Source of the DNA: Argopecten irradians
Taxonomy: Eukaryota > Mollusca > Bivalvia > Pectinida > Pectinidae
Reading direction: 5' to 3'
DNA length: 64,000 bases
NCBI RefSeq assembly: GCF_041381155.1
Contig: NC_091142.1
Span: 29,614,955 to 29,678,954, forward strand
Shown: positions 1 to 31,088 of the stretch, one piece after another
How the letters are laid out: each line of letters opens with the position of its first letter
How positions within the stretch are numbered: the stretch's first letter is position 1
Made by a program: the position numbers and the translations under genes
Notes under the pieces: model-generated
Told to the model about the DNA's origin: nothing
Database searches by the model: none
Seen by the model: the letters and a program-made list of their open reading frames with translations, nothing else

Positions 1-3000
1 TTTTCTCCTTTCTACTTTAATTCACGAACATGTTGAACCATACAATAAACAGTGGAGTTGACTTACCTTCCTGTTGTAACATGGGGATGAACTTCTCTGT
101 GACGGTATCACTCAGAGATTGTAGTGCATAGGCCCCACTGGCGGTACAGTGACTGGCGTTACCGATCGCCTGTAACACACTGATCCTCTGGTCCGCTGAT
201 GTAAGCTTCCCCTCGGATCCTACAAACAGAAAGAACTCAATTAAAATGATAACATATTGTAAATCTGGATAGATTCTCAAAGACAATGATTCGAAGCTAA
301 GAGCAACTCCAATACATCACAGGGGCATTATTTGCTAGCAATGACAAAGAAAATTCTTTTTCCAATACTTGTCAGGGTTATCCCATGGTTGCTAGTAAGG
401 CTGTGGATTGTCTAACATGTGGCGATTCGATCCAATCCACGATTCAGGGGTGACAATTCACAGATCGGACCACGAATCACCAGTTAGATACAAGCAAAAG
501 ATTCAATTGAAGTAAAACTGTTTTTATTGATAAATCAATAATGGTTTTATATATTGATAAATGTTTGATTGATAATAAAACCAATTTTAGCAGTTTCCGT
601 ATCATTAAGCAATAGAGTTACAGGTGCAGTACAGCAGGATTCAGTCACTGTAACTGTAAAAAAATCAAATCATTTGAATTTTGAAATGACATCATCTCAA
701 AAATACTACTGCACATCAATTACAGCATGAATCAAAGTCAAACCATCTGTGAACTGGTACACTGCATATAAATTATCATGGTAAGGCATAAATCACAATA
801 TCAAAACATTTCATTGTTACTTTTATTTTGGTCAAATACAGAAAAACAATGAGATTAAGAAAAAAAAATATCTAAAATCTATTAGAGTAGTTACAATTCA
901 ATTTGGTTCTAGGCGTAAAGCTTTTATTTTTAATCAGGTGTTTTATGATTTTGACTCATAATTAGCCTATCTTTCGTTTTTGACATGTGGTTCACATCTA
1001 GTCCGCTTAACCAGCCTATATTATTAGGCTTTTTTTTTTTTTTTTTTTGCCTAATATATAGTCAGCTCGCGGTACCTCTTAAAAATGTGAAATCGTAGGA
1101 CAGATTTGGCCTATGCTACGTGAGCGGCATATTTCTAATATATCGTCCATGCATTGTCGGGAAAACGTACACATACCTATATATTGGGATCTTATGTACT
1201 CCACTGCCCCCATGTTACATCCCATTTATGAAATTAAACAACTCTGCACAATGAAATACTTCCGAGACCCTTCTATTTCACACATTTGTAATGGCCGCTG
1301 TATACACATTTAGTAGAGCAAACGGTAGCCAATCAACGTCGCTTCCGGTTTTATTTTTAAAAAATCACGTGAAAGATAAACAAAATGCTAGCCAGTTAGA
1401 GTTTTTATGGTGAAATTATGGTTGACATACACGACATGTTTAACACGACCATCGCTGGTACTGCATCACTTTCGCGATATTCACGTTGCATATACATGTA
1501 GCATATACACAGTAGCATTTTGTTTATCTTTCAACTACACATGGTTTTTTAAAAATAAAACCAGAAGCGACGTTGATTGGCTACCGTTTGATCTACTAAA
1601 TGTGTATACGGCGGCCATTGCAAATGTGTGAATTAGAAGGGTTTAGCGGACTAGTTCACATCTGCAGTAGGCCTACTCAGATGCCTAATATAATATATTC
1701 ATATTTTTATATATTTCCGACCCGTAATGAAAACGAAATCGATAATAATCTTTTACATCTCTAGAATTCAATAATTATGTTTTATCATTATTATTTTATG
1801 AAGAATTCACAACATTACATCGAAGCGTGGGTACGCAAATAACATGTGGCTAGCTTTACTTCACGCAGCTCTTGTGTACTTCCGGTCTACTTCAAAGTGA
1901 AAACATCGATGATATTCAGAATTTAGTGTACATTCTTTCACATTTTTGAGCTATGACAGCATTAGATGGTATTATTTTTTTGCTTTTGAAAGATCGTGAT
2001 CCACAAATATCAGGAGTAACGAATATTCGTATCCGATCTTTCTCAATAATTCGTGAATAATCAAGTACTTGGATACTCGTTACAGCCCTAGTTGCTAGGG
2101 AAAAGATGACGTCATTGATACAAGCAGACTTTTGTCGAGGACGTCATTAATTTTGATACATTGCAACGTCTCTGTGATGTCAACGTCAAAATCTTTCATT
2201 CCAGTTGACATATCCCTGTCCACTTGACAGACCCATGTAAGATTCTACTAATCTTACAGATGGAGTGGGCAGAGCAGGACAGGACAAAACATAACATCTT
2301 GGCTTGCTTGATCTAATTTCATCCAAAAAACTGAAGAACAGGAAATTAACTTTTGATTGGCCTTACCATTGAGGATACCAAACAGGTGACTGACAAGCTT
2401 CTCCACCGCTTCTGTATCACTACACTGTACAGCAAGGTTCTTAAAGGCAGTAACGGCCTCAGCTCTTGTAGCAGGATCCTTCGAACATATTTGTACTGAA
2501 AGAAAATCCATAACATTTAAGGGAAAATTGCTCTATAATGAAATTTTCTTTCTCATATTTGTATTATACAGTCAAACCTGCAATAGCGGACACCTCTATA
2601 TAGCGGACACCTGTCCATAACGGACAGTGCTTGGAATCCCCAACAAAAATCACTATATAAACGTCATGTATATAGCGGACACCTCCTCAATGCAGACAAC
2701 GGACACTAAATTTAGTCTGTAAGTCGGTAAAATTTCCATATAATGGACACAAATAAATTTTCCGAACGTCGGTACTTTCACTCGAAAAAAAATAAGCTTT
2801 CAGTAGAAGTTAGAGTACATAAATATACAGTTTAGTGGACACAAAAAGACATTGTTTTTTAATGAAAATCACTATGAATTGAATGTGTATAGCGGACACT
2901 TTCTATGAAGAAAGCGGACACTTAGATTTAACCTGAAGACAGTAAATATTCTATAATACAAACAGCGAACATCTTATTTTGAACCTGTGCATCAGTAAAA

Positions 3001-6000
3001 CAACAAAGGAAGCCATATCGGCAATGTTCTTCAATGTTAGTCAATTAGAGTTATTTCCCTTACGTCACCTTTCGTAACGCTCTGGGGTTTGCATTATATC
3101 TGTGTTGGAATATACACCTTCGGGACTCGTGTGGTGTGAACCATTGTTTGTATAGCGACTTTTTGATGTCAGCCAGTTCACGACTACATGTGTTCACACA
3201 TTTGTTTTGACTGAAATAACAAAGATTCAAGACAGCGTGGACGTTTCACTCGGCTCATTAACAATGTGTTTAGAACAATTACATGTACGGACCAATGAGT
3301 GGCGAAAAGATTGAATCTTCAAAGATATTGTCAACCCCAAATGGAAATTTTTGAACGCACCCAAACATCGATTTTCTCATTTTGTGTCACTATTTATTTG
3401 GGATTTTACAAACACAGACGATATTATGGCTTGTTCAAAACCTTCACGAAAGGCACTGTCCTTAGAGCAACGTGTAGACATTATTAGGTAGAAATTGATC
3501 ATAGGTTAATCTATCTTAATTAAAGTGCGGAAATAATGTTAAATTAAACAAATCATTCATTAATATTAATTTATACGAAAGAGTTGTTTTATTTATCTGA
3601 AGATGTTATAAATTATTTGTCCTGAATAACCTTGCTTTTTTTTTATTTCATATGCAGTATATATAGCTGAAAGTGAATAAGAAAAATACAATTTATCAAA
3701 TAACAGTTTCAGATTCATTTTTCTCTGATTTGATTGAAATGAAAAATATAAATATACTGTACATATTCCTTTAAATAATAATTATGTTACTATTCATTTA
3801 TTCCAAAATGAACCAAATGAAAAGAAAGATTGCTTAGGTTGAACCGCTCGTCAAAACACTGACCTCTATATAAAGGACACTTCTCTATAAAGGACACTTT
3901 AGCCTTGTCACCTGGGTGTCCTTTATACACAGGTTTGACTGTATTTACAGTTAAGTACAGGTAGAACCAGTTAAAATGTGCTGATTTTTCTATAAAGAAA
4001 ATAAGGGCTTGATTGATTGACTAATTAATTCAAATATCTGAATGTCGAACATTTGAGGGGAAAATTCAATACAAACAGGGTATGCTCTTGATTTTATCAT
4101 TCAAACAATAAAAATTCCTCTTAATCATAAAAGGTTTTGACATTATAAATACCTCCGAGTGGTTTGGACAGCTCCTGTGCATACTGCCTCAAGTCCAGAC
4201 TCTGACCAATAATCATGTATCCTACAGCTGAAACACAAGACAGGTAAGATAAAGTTCAGGGAATCCTGGACAGACTATATATCATAAAGTAATGAAACAC
4301 AAGGGCTCATACAGAAAAGAATCCGATTCTGGCATAAATCACTCACATCCACAACTGGATTGTGTTGTCATTAGTTTCATTATAAATTTAAATAGTATTA
4401 ATATAGCATATCTTAGTGATAAAAGCAAGCTTTTATCACACTTGTACATTACATCCAGAATTTTACTTTAATATCACATCCGCAGTAATATTGATGCTTC
4501 AATCATTTTATAATAAAGTTCTATCCTTTCTAATCATGCTCATTTTGTTCCATCTAAAAATACAATGTAATATTTTAGCTAGTGACTTACCCTGTAGAAT
4601 ACTCTCCCTTGTCAATACAATGTAATATTTTAGCTAGAAACTTACCCTGTAGAATACTCTCCCTTGTCAATACAATGTAATATTTTAGCTAGTGACTTAC
4701 CCTGTAGAATACTCTCCCTTGTCAATACAATGTAATATTTTAGCTAGTGACTTACCCTGTAGAATACTCTCCCTTGTCAATACAATGTAATATTTTAGCT
4801 AGTGACTTACCCTGTAGAATACTCTCCCTTGTCAATACAATGTAATATTTTAGCTAGTGACTTACCCTGTAGAATACTCTCCCTTGTCAATGCAATGTAA
4901 TATTTTAGCCAGTGACTTATCCTGTAGAATACTCTCCCTTGTCAATACAATGTAATATTTTAGCTAGTGACTTACCCTGTAGAATACTCTCCCTTGTCAA
5001 TACAATGTAATATTTTAGCTAGTGACTTACCCTGTAGAATACTCTCCCTTGTCAATACAATGTAATATTTTAGCTAGTAAATTACCCTGTAGAATACTCT
5101 CCCTTGTCAATACAATGTAATATTTTAGCTAGTGACTTACCCTGTAGAATGCTCTCTGGGTTTCTCAGCATACCCAATGTAATACCTTTTTAGCTAGTGA
5201 CTTACCACAAAACTCCCTATCCAACCCTGTAGAATGACCCACCCCCATTCAACAAAAACGCACTCTCTGGGTAGAAAAACCATTCTCAGCATGATATACA
5301 CATGCGGGTCCTTTTTTGTGGCTGGCATCAGAGTGTCTTGGAAGTCTTGGTGTGTACAGTGTCGCATTACATGGTTACACGAGATCTGAAACACATCACA
5401 TCAATCTTTCTTAATTCATCAATTATCTCCATGGCTTTTAGAACCGGGAGATATCCATCTCTATTGCTACAATTCATAGATTTTCCTGATTACCACTTCT
5501 GTAGACCACCTACTTAGAGCCTCAAATGCCCAAATTAAAAAAGACCTGTGTATAAAGACCATTTTTCTTTGTCCCTTTGGTGCTCTTTATAGACAGGTTT
5601 GGCCGTATTTTATTTTGCAGCAGAATAACTTATTTTAAATTCCAAACATGCATATTCTACTCCCAATTAACAGATTTTCCTTGCAAAATATTCTTTCTCA
5701 GGGATGAAAAGAAGTTAAGCATTTCTGCTATATAGAAATATAAGGATATTAAGTAACGTATTAAAGTTAAAGAGCTTAGTTAAGCGACTATATCCAATAG
5801 CAGGGCTCTCGATGATTACGGGTTAACACAGTAAACATCAAAATTCCTACTTACCAGTAGTTGGACACAGGGTTTGGTCCGAGATCCAAGTACTTGTTTG
5901 GTATACATGTCAAGGAAAGATCCCTAAAGAGGAAATCACTTTTTATTTAAAGATAATTGAATATGATATACACTGTTGAAATACTGTTATTACATGTTTA

Positions 6001-8872
6001 ACATTACTGTTTATTTCTGTAGTATGAAAATAATAAAACACAAATTAAAATTACCAGTTTATGCAACAAATGTTTTAGCTTCAGTATTTTGTTTTTATTT
6101 CAGAATTATTGCTTTGGTTATATATAGCAGGGAGCCTTATCAACAAATGAGGTTATTAAAGGCCACAAATAATTGAATATCTATTAAAATTCAGGTCTGT
6201 TGATATTCATATCTAAACAATTCACAAACCATACAATTTACCCACTTTGAATTTTTTGAGAAGTTCTTGGTTTTTGGTCTTAGTGAGATAAGTCATGACG
6301 ATTCCGGCCGGACTTAAAACAAACATGGACGCCTCCACCTCTGTCAGTAGTTGGGTATATTCCTCCACGGCCTTGTCGCTCTGTACCAACACAAAAAAGA
6401 AAACTGAGAAAACTTTCCATATACAATAACTATAAGGAGGAGTTTAGGTTTCTAGTAAATCTAACAGGGCAATGGAAACTACCTAAAACACTGATACTGC
6501 TGCTAAAAATCAAGGATGATAAATTTACTCATATTAAATTTATTCAATTAAAATACAAATTAATGCAAAATTGACTGGATATAGATATTGTTTGCATTTT
6601 TAAATTCAAGATCTTGTCCTGAATTTTAATATATGATAGTAAATCTCTGACAGCCTCTGTCTTGATTATGAATTCTTCCTGGTGGTAAAAACTTACCGAT
6701 TTGAAGATCCAGAGGAGTTTCCTGTAGGCAGACATACTGATGGTCTTTGAGCCAGCTGCCAGAGCACCGTATACAAGTCCACATTGTACACCAACCTACA
6801 AAGGTCACGTCACTAAACAACTATTTTCATCAATATTTTCATTTTGGTTTGTAAATTTAGCTAAAAACTGTCAATATTTCTCTTATAAAAAACAAATTTT
6901 GCTATTATAGACTTCCTGTCATTATTTTCCAAGCTCTCATATTTAACCCTTAAAATTCCCATGAACCCAGACTTTTGATAAGACATTACTGTATTTTCTG
7001 GATTATAAATTTAAGTATAAGCCACACTCCTGATCTTAAGTTAAAAAGGTGAAGCTTATACAGTATTTGCAGCCAAATGTGCATCATTAGAGTCTAAAAA
7101 TATAAAATAATGTGGGTACATTTGCCTTACCAGTTGTTTGAAGGAATCCCTGGAGAGTTTTCCTTTGAGGAAGGTCTCCTGCATCACCACACAAGTCCAT
7201 GTCAGAGCAAATAATGCCTCCCCAGACGTACTCTTACTGTAGTGGCAAACAATACAAGTAAGTTTTAATGTTTGTCCAACAGTCACTTTTTCAGCATAGA
7301 ACACATAGTGGAGAAATGGCAATTTAGTGATCAGCATACATAAAGATATAAAGTATCTTAGTGTATACTCATATGTTAGACAAATATAAAAAAATAGCTT
7401 TCACTGTATCAAGGGAAAAGTTTTGTTTTGTTTTTAAACTGATTATACACAATATAAAGAATACACTGCAAATAATGAATGCTTTTAAAAATAGATACAT
7501 TAATGAAAAAAAATATTGCTTCAAAACAAAACAAAAAAACGTTTCAAAGATATAAAATACCATGAATGTTGTTGTTTCTTGTAGAAGTTTGAATGGGGTT
7601 CCAAGGTGTTTGATAATGTTTTGACAGTTGACTCTGGATGGGTCTTTGTTACTGCCCTGATGACCTTTAACACAGCGTGACGGGATTTGTTGTCTTGGTA
7701 ATGGGCGATTGTAGGTGCCAAGAATTTGAAAATCCCTTTTACTGCATTCTCTGGGAATTCTAGAAGGAAAATTAATTTATATTTAAAGATTTGTCTGTAA
7801 TTACAATAAACAAACTTTCAGCATATTAATTATGTAATTTGATATCTAAGTGTTTGACTAAAGAATGATGCCATAAATAGTTCGCAAATTGTTGCATTGA
7901 AAAGAAAAAAATCTAAGAAAACTGGTAGATTTACATTATATTTAGGACATTTTTATGGCATTATTTGATTAATTAAATTATTATCCTGATCTTCTGTTTA
8001 AATTATGATTTTCTCTATATTTATCAAAACAAAGACGATGGGCTCCCTCAAGATTTTTCAAAGAATTTTCAACGAAAATAAAAACCATATGTTTATTTAG
8101 ACACTCCATATATATGAAAAGATTGTAAAACACAAATTTGAAAACTTCAATATCAACATATTATGTCATTTTTATCATCATTTAAGTAATTAACTTTTAT
8201 TTCATTTAAAAGTTTGACTTGAAATATTTACTATTTAATCATTTACTATATAAATACCAATATTGGTTTTTGAAAAGTCATATGAAATTTTCAATAGCGA
8301 AACAGAAAGTACCAAGTCAAACCATTTCAGGGTATCAAAACTATATAATCCTTTTTTCACTCTTACCGGATACACAGCTGAAACTACTGTTTATCCATAA
8401 CACATAAACGTCTGTGAATGAAATTATCAAATCACGTCATGGCTAGCTAGCTTATATGTCTATCAATGACATTTGACTTTTGAGACCACCCCTCAGTTTG
8501 GTAAATAAATTGCAATGAAACGACAAATATACAGACGCTTATGTTCATTCCTACAAATCAATAATTTAAAAAACCACAATGAAAACCAAATATAACATGC
8601 AAATAATTTAAAATCGTTGTCTTTATAACATGTGTTCGAATGTCACCAACTTACCGGGTGTTCCTGCGATCGCTGCCACATCGTTCAGTACGCCGATTCG
8701 CTCTTTTGTGCTCGACACAGAAACTTTCTGTGTAAATCTTTTGAGTATATCTGCATTCTGAAGGAAAAGGGAAAATATATAAGTCGTTTATTTTGCAGAT
8801 TAGTGTAAAATTGACACCTCCACGTGTCATTAAAGAAATCAAACTTACCGTCGTTCCCGCATGTTCCGCCAT
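1..8872 (-). CDS. GCN1: GCN1 (eIF2-alpha kinase activator), 5' part, 11 exons, continues past the left edge
   Basis: HEAT-repeat ribosome-associated protein that activates the kinase GCN2 during amino-acid starvation (family knowledge). Coding exons in transcription order: 8872-8849, 8757-8655, 7759-7561, 7236-7131, 6795-6697, 6380-6246, 5923-5855, exon 8 from 5385, 4227-4153, 2495-2367, 219-67. Junctions are AG/GT and phases agree from exon to exon except at exon 8. Peptides recalled from human GCN1 are clear: LKRFTQKV and STKERIGVL (exon 2), ALFALTWTC (exon 4), FLDMYTKQVL (exon 7), FKNLAVQCSD and HLFGILN (exon 10), GSEGKLTSADQRISVL and FIPMLQQE (exon 11). Exons 1-7 encode 245 residues; the full protein is about 2,670 aa, so only the N-terminal solenoid is here. 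The start lies in AGCATGGCG. Exon 8 is disrupted (separate entry). Confidence 0.93.
999..1653. mobile_element. Foldback (long inverted repeat) DNA element with 9-bp target-site duplication
   Basis: The element starts TAGTCCGCTTAACC and ends with its inverse GGTTTAGCGGACTA. It is flanked on both sides by GTTCACATC (990-998 and 1654-1662). Inside, about 1264-1388 and 1514-1645 form inverted arms of about 125 bp around a 125-bp loop. There is a T-run at about 1030-1047 and no credible coding sequence. Long TIRs with a 9-bp duplication suggest a Mutator-like (MULE) non-autonomous element; that assignment is inference. It lies in the GCN1 intron between exons 10 and 11. Confidence 0.75.
2569..3941. 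mobile_element. Tigger/pogo-like DNA transposon, internally deleted
   Basis: The ends are CAGTCAAACCTG and the inverse CAGGTTTGACTG, both flanked by TA (2567-2568 and 3942-3943), the target duplication of Tc1/mariner/pogo elements. Subterminal sequence repeats AGCGGACAC and AAGGACAC motifs. At 1,373 bp it is too short for an intact Tigger, but it keeps a remnant of the transposase N-terminus (3426-3491). It sits in the GCN1 intron between exons 9 and 10. Confidence 0.78.
3426..3491 (+). pseudogene. Remnant of the CENP-B/Tigger transposase N-terminus
   Basis: The reading frame from ATG 3426 gives 21 residues including KPSRKALSLEQRVDII and ends at TAG 3489-3491. The pattern K-R-K-A-L-(S/T)-L-E-(Q/E)-(R/K)-V-x-I-I is the start of the CENP-B-type DNA-binding helix-turn-helix of Tigger/pogo transposases. 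No further domain follows, so this is a truncated relic inside the 2569-3941 element. The match is short and made from memory. Confidence 0.6.
4563..5160. repeat. 55-bp minisatellite spanning the GCN1 exon 8 splice donor
   Basis: Eleven starts of a 55-bp unit occur at 4563, 4618, 4673, 4728, 4783, 4838, 4893, 4948, 5003, 5058 and 5113, nearly identical. Read on the minus strand, the sense of GCN1, each unit contains AGTATTCTACAGG|GTAAGTCA, which is the 3' end of GCN1 exon 8 (encoding SILQ) plus its donor. A degenerate copy near 5174-5200 and a copy at 5141-5183 that still holds the longer exon end lie at the gene-proximal edge. Confidence 0.9.
5141..5385 (-). other. GCN1: GCN1 exon 8, interrupted copy
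   Basis: The acceptor TTTCAG precedes 5385 and the exon opens in phase with ISCNHVMRHCTHQDFQDTLM, matching human GCN1. After LMPATKK the expected continuation AMLRNPESILQ is broken. Its pieces ATGCTGAGAA, ACCCAGAGAG, CATTCTACAGG and GTAAGTCACTAG appear in the right order between about 5201 and 5300 but are separated by unrelated runs of about 10, 26 and 19 nt, with a further 18 nt before the first piece. An uninterrupted version of the exon tail, MLRNPESILQ with its donor, lies at 5141-5175 but is cut off from the exon body. No single donor joins exon 8 in phase to exon 9, which needs phase 1. Confidence 0.7.
5535..5612. mobile_element. Fragment of a Tigger-derived short repeat
   Basis: AGACCTGTGTATAAAGACC and the inverse-oriented ATAGACAGGTTTGGC enclose about 70 bp that resemble the subterminal parts of the 2569 element. 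Related fragments lie at about 9830-9945, 10760-10905 and 15925-16050. All are short and non-coding. Confidence 0.45.
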
Positions 8873-9345
8873 GCTTGTTGTGCAATGGCTTGTCGTGATA
8901 CCCTCAATTTATATTTATTTTCCATTAATACTTAAGAAAAATTACTTTCAACAAAAACATTGTTCTTTCATAAATGTTTATTAATCAAATAATTCATGAA
9001 GTCTTTTTCAAATTTTGTTTCATTAAAAATAATATAATTATGACTACAATTTATCTTTATTACGAGTACATCAATGTAGTGGAAATCTTTAGAAATGAAA
9101 ATAGAAAATTAAGAATTTCCGCCAAAGAAGGGATGGCGGTGTAGGGGGAATAGTAAATAAGTTCCGGGCTACGAAAATAAGCTATCGTCTATCAGAAAAA
9201 TATTGATTCTTTTGTTTACAAACCAAGCAAAACATTACTTGCCTACGTTAAAAAAAGATATATAAAAACATATTATATTAATACAGAGACATAGATTGTA
9301 TGTCTCGATTACAATTTAAATTTATCTGATACATTAAAGAAAAGT

Positions 9346-9350
<5 letters not shown>

Positions 9351-9376
<26 letters not shown>
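9351..9376. repeat. (AT)n microsatellite
   Basis: Thirteen perfect AT dinucleotides. Confidence 0.9.
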
Positions 9377-11070
9377 GTGCGAGGCAAACGCTTGTATTCC
9401 AAGCAAACTCTACAAAAATATTCAAAACTGTCACCGAAAAAAAGCCGCTACACGCTTGCACACGTGCACTTGACATACATCAACATTGTATGGGCGCAAA
9501 AATCACGAAGGGAGGGGGTAGAGGGGGTAGAGAAAAAAAGGTAATTCAACGACACTATATAAAAAAAATTATGTGAAAATCCTTAGAAATTATTTACAAT
9601 TACCAAATGTTCACTATCAACATCTAGGTCCTTGCAATTATCGTACATTTTAATAGATTTTGCTAAGTATGGATTTGCATATTGATTGACAATGTCAAAG
9701 CAATATTTCAAAACAGAAATATAGATAAGTTAAAAGATAAAAATACATAATGCAATAAATACTTCTGTATGAAGACAATTTACTTCATAAGAACACTCTC
9801 TTGGAGTCCCGAATGACCAGTTTCAAAACAATTAGACCTGTGTATACATTTGTACAACAGACCTCTAGGCTATAAAAGACCATTTTTCTTTGTTCCTTAG
9901 GTGGCCTTTACCAAGTTTTACTAATAGGTTTTACTGTATAGTACACTGTCCAGGGGTTTAAATAGTGTAAGTACACTACGTAACAATTTAGATGTGTGAT
10001 TTATTTTGACCCGGAACAACTTTAAATTGATCACCCAAAATATTCCTCATTCATGGTATTTATTGGAACAGACGTTCGTAAAGATGCTTCAAACTATCCT
10101 ACTATCCTTATTATCACACACAACTTGAGAACATCATCATCGCCCAACTAAACGTTTTCGTTATCTTTACCCTTTATAAATTGGTGCTGAATATCCTAGC
10201 ACAATCCTTGGTAGATCACGCACAGATGTCTGCTTCTGGTTTTGAAAAAAAAAAAAAAAACCTACCCCTACTATATGATCAATAATACATGTGTATTTTC
10301 GCTTTCAAGCACCTCCTCTTTTCGAGTCTGGATGAAAGTGGCGAGTTTTGTCGTTTGATAATGGAAAATCTAAGATTGGACTATAATTTGATTTTAATTC
10401 TTGCTAGCGAAACAGTAGTGTCTACTAGTTTAATAATGTCACGTCATGTGTACGAGCACCAAAAAAACTTACAATATAATATACGCTTAGATAATATAGA
10501 ATCAAAAAAATATTAATTGATATATTACATAAAAACTTATAAATATCATCACCTCGAAAAATTGTTTTATCAATTATATCAGAAAATTTGGACAGTATCA
10601 ACTATCAAGTTTAAATATCTCATTATATATACTTCTTTTATAACGTACTCGATATCATAATATCAAAACTATTAGCTAAGGGGTACCAATTAAGTTTAAT
10701 AATGTCTGTGTTGACAATTAGGCATGTGTATTATTGACGTATATATTAAAATTAATTATACAAAACCTGTCGTAAAGGACACCTTTACACAAATGGCGCT
10801 ATCTATTTAAGGGATTAATTAGGTCAACATGATTGTTTATGGTGCATTTTAATTTATAATTGACCTCTATATAAAGGAAATCTCTTTACATAGGGTAAAA
10901 TGATAGAGAAATACACAAAACTGTACATGATATACGCGCGTATTTTGATGCATAGGAATTTTATTGATTTTGTCAGCATCACGCCATAGAAATGGTAGGT
11001 GAAAAGGATGGGCACCCTCGTCAATAAATAAACACGTCACATCACGACTCCTGACAATTAACAGGCGTTA

Positions 11071-11078
11071 TGACGTCA
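11071..11078. promoter_or_regulatory. CRE-like octamer upstream of RPS6KB1
   Basis: Perfect palindromic TGACGTCA, 766 bp before the RPS6KB1 start codon. An 8-mer can occur by chance; it is noted because a second copy lies at 11707. Confidence 0.3.
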
Positions 11079-11603
11079 AAGGAATACTCCTTTGTGAAGT
11101 TCAGACATTTTTTTAACGTTATAATTTTACAAAGCTTTACGGACTGAAAATGAAAAGTGTTGATTCAGTGCGTGCATGCTAGTCAATACCATCGAGAATA
11201 TTAATTTCTACTTCGAACAGTTATTGAGTTCCTTACGATATATCTACTTGAATAGTATTAACAATATGTAATATTGTAGAAAATTTTTATTGAAAATTTA
11301 TGAAAATAAATTTACTATCATATATCTTAATAAATTCCCACCGAACACTTGCAAGCAATCATAATCAAAAATATTATCCAGATCTAAATTATATTGTTAG
11401 AGGGGCGTATGTATTTAAATGATCTGTTTGATTAATTTATTGTTATTTCTTTGTTTCTGAATATTACTAAATTAAAAGATTGCAACTTCAACGGCAAAAG
11501 GTAAAACGGTCGGGCACCTGCTGCGGTCGTAAAAATGCAGGGATAAAAACTGCATTGACACCGCCGAGCATGCCGAAAATGGTTCAAAGAATTCCCGATT
11601 GAA

Positions 11604-11714
11604 CCAATCAAAAATGACTTAACATCTAAATCTTGTTTCCGTTTTTGATATGAAGCATTTCTATTGGACAAAAATCCTGTAGTGGGGGTTTCGTTCATGT
11701 GATATCTGACGTCA
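11604..11714 (+). promoter_or_regulatory. Putative proximal promoter of RPS6KB1 (CCAAT box and CRE)
   Basis: CCAAT at 11604-11608 in GAACCAATCA, and TGACGTCA at 11707-11714 just before a TATATATGG stretch. These lie 123-233 bp before the start codon, where a promoter is expected. No transcription start can be read from sequence. Confidence 0.35.
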
Positions 11715-11826
11715 TATATGGAATCCCTCGGAAAGATTCCCGGCGAAGTGTAAGGCACTACGTAGTAAAGTAGAAATCTACTTTCAAGATCGTAGTTTCG
11801 ATTTAGACTTCTTTCAAAGGACACAA

Positions 11827-11832
11827 ATGTAG
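11827..11832 (+). promoter_or_regulatory. Start-stop uORF (ATG-TAG) just upstream of the RPS6KB1 start
   Basis: ATG followed directly by TAG, ending 4 nt before the main ATG at 11837. If it is in the mRNA it is a minimal upstream ORF whose only codon is the initiator. The main frame has an in-frame TAG at 11804-11806, so no longer p85-like N-terminus can be encoded contiguously in this exon. Confidence 0.5.
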
Positions 11833-11836
11833 CGAT

Positions 11837-31088
<19,252 letters not shown>

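Larger units (their letters stand above)
8873..11836. other. Intergenic region between head-to-head GCN1 and RPS6KB1
   Basis: AT-rich, with no supportable gene. It contains an (AT)n run at 9351-9376, Tigger-like repeat fragments at about 9830-9945 and 10760-10905, an A-run at about 10243-10260, two perfect CRE octamers (11071 and 11707) and a CCAAT box (11604). Promoters of both genes should lie at its two ends. Confidence 0.6.

Noticed and set aside
7369-7563. Overlapping open frames on both strands in a GCN1 intron
   Set aside because: AT-rich low-complexity sequence next to exon 3; no family resemblance.
11432-11824. 130-residue minus-strand open frame before RPS6KB1
   Set aside because: No recognisable motif; it overlaps the RPS6KB1 promoter side and looks like chance.
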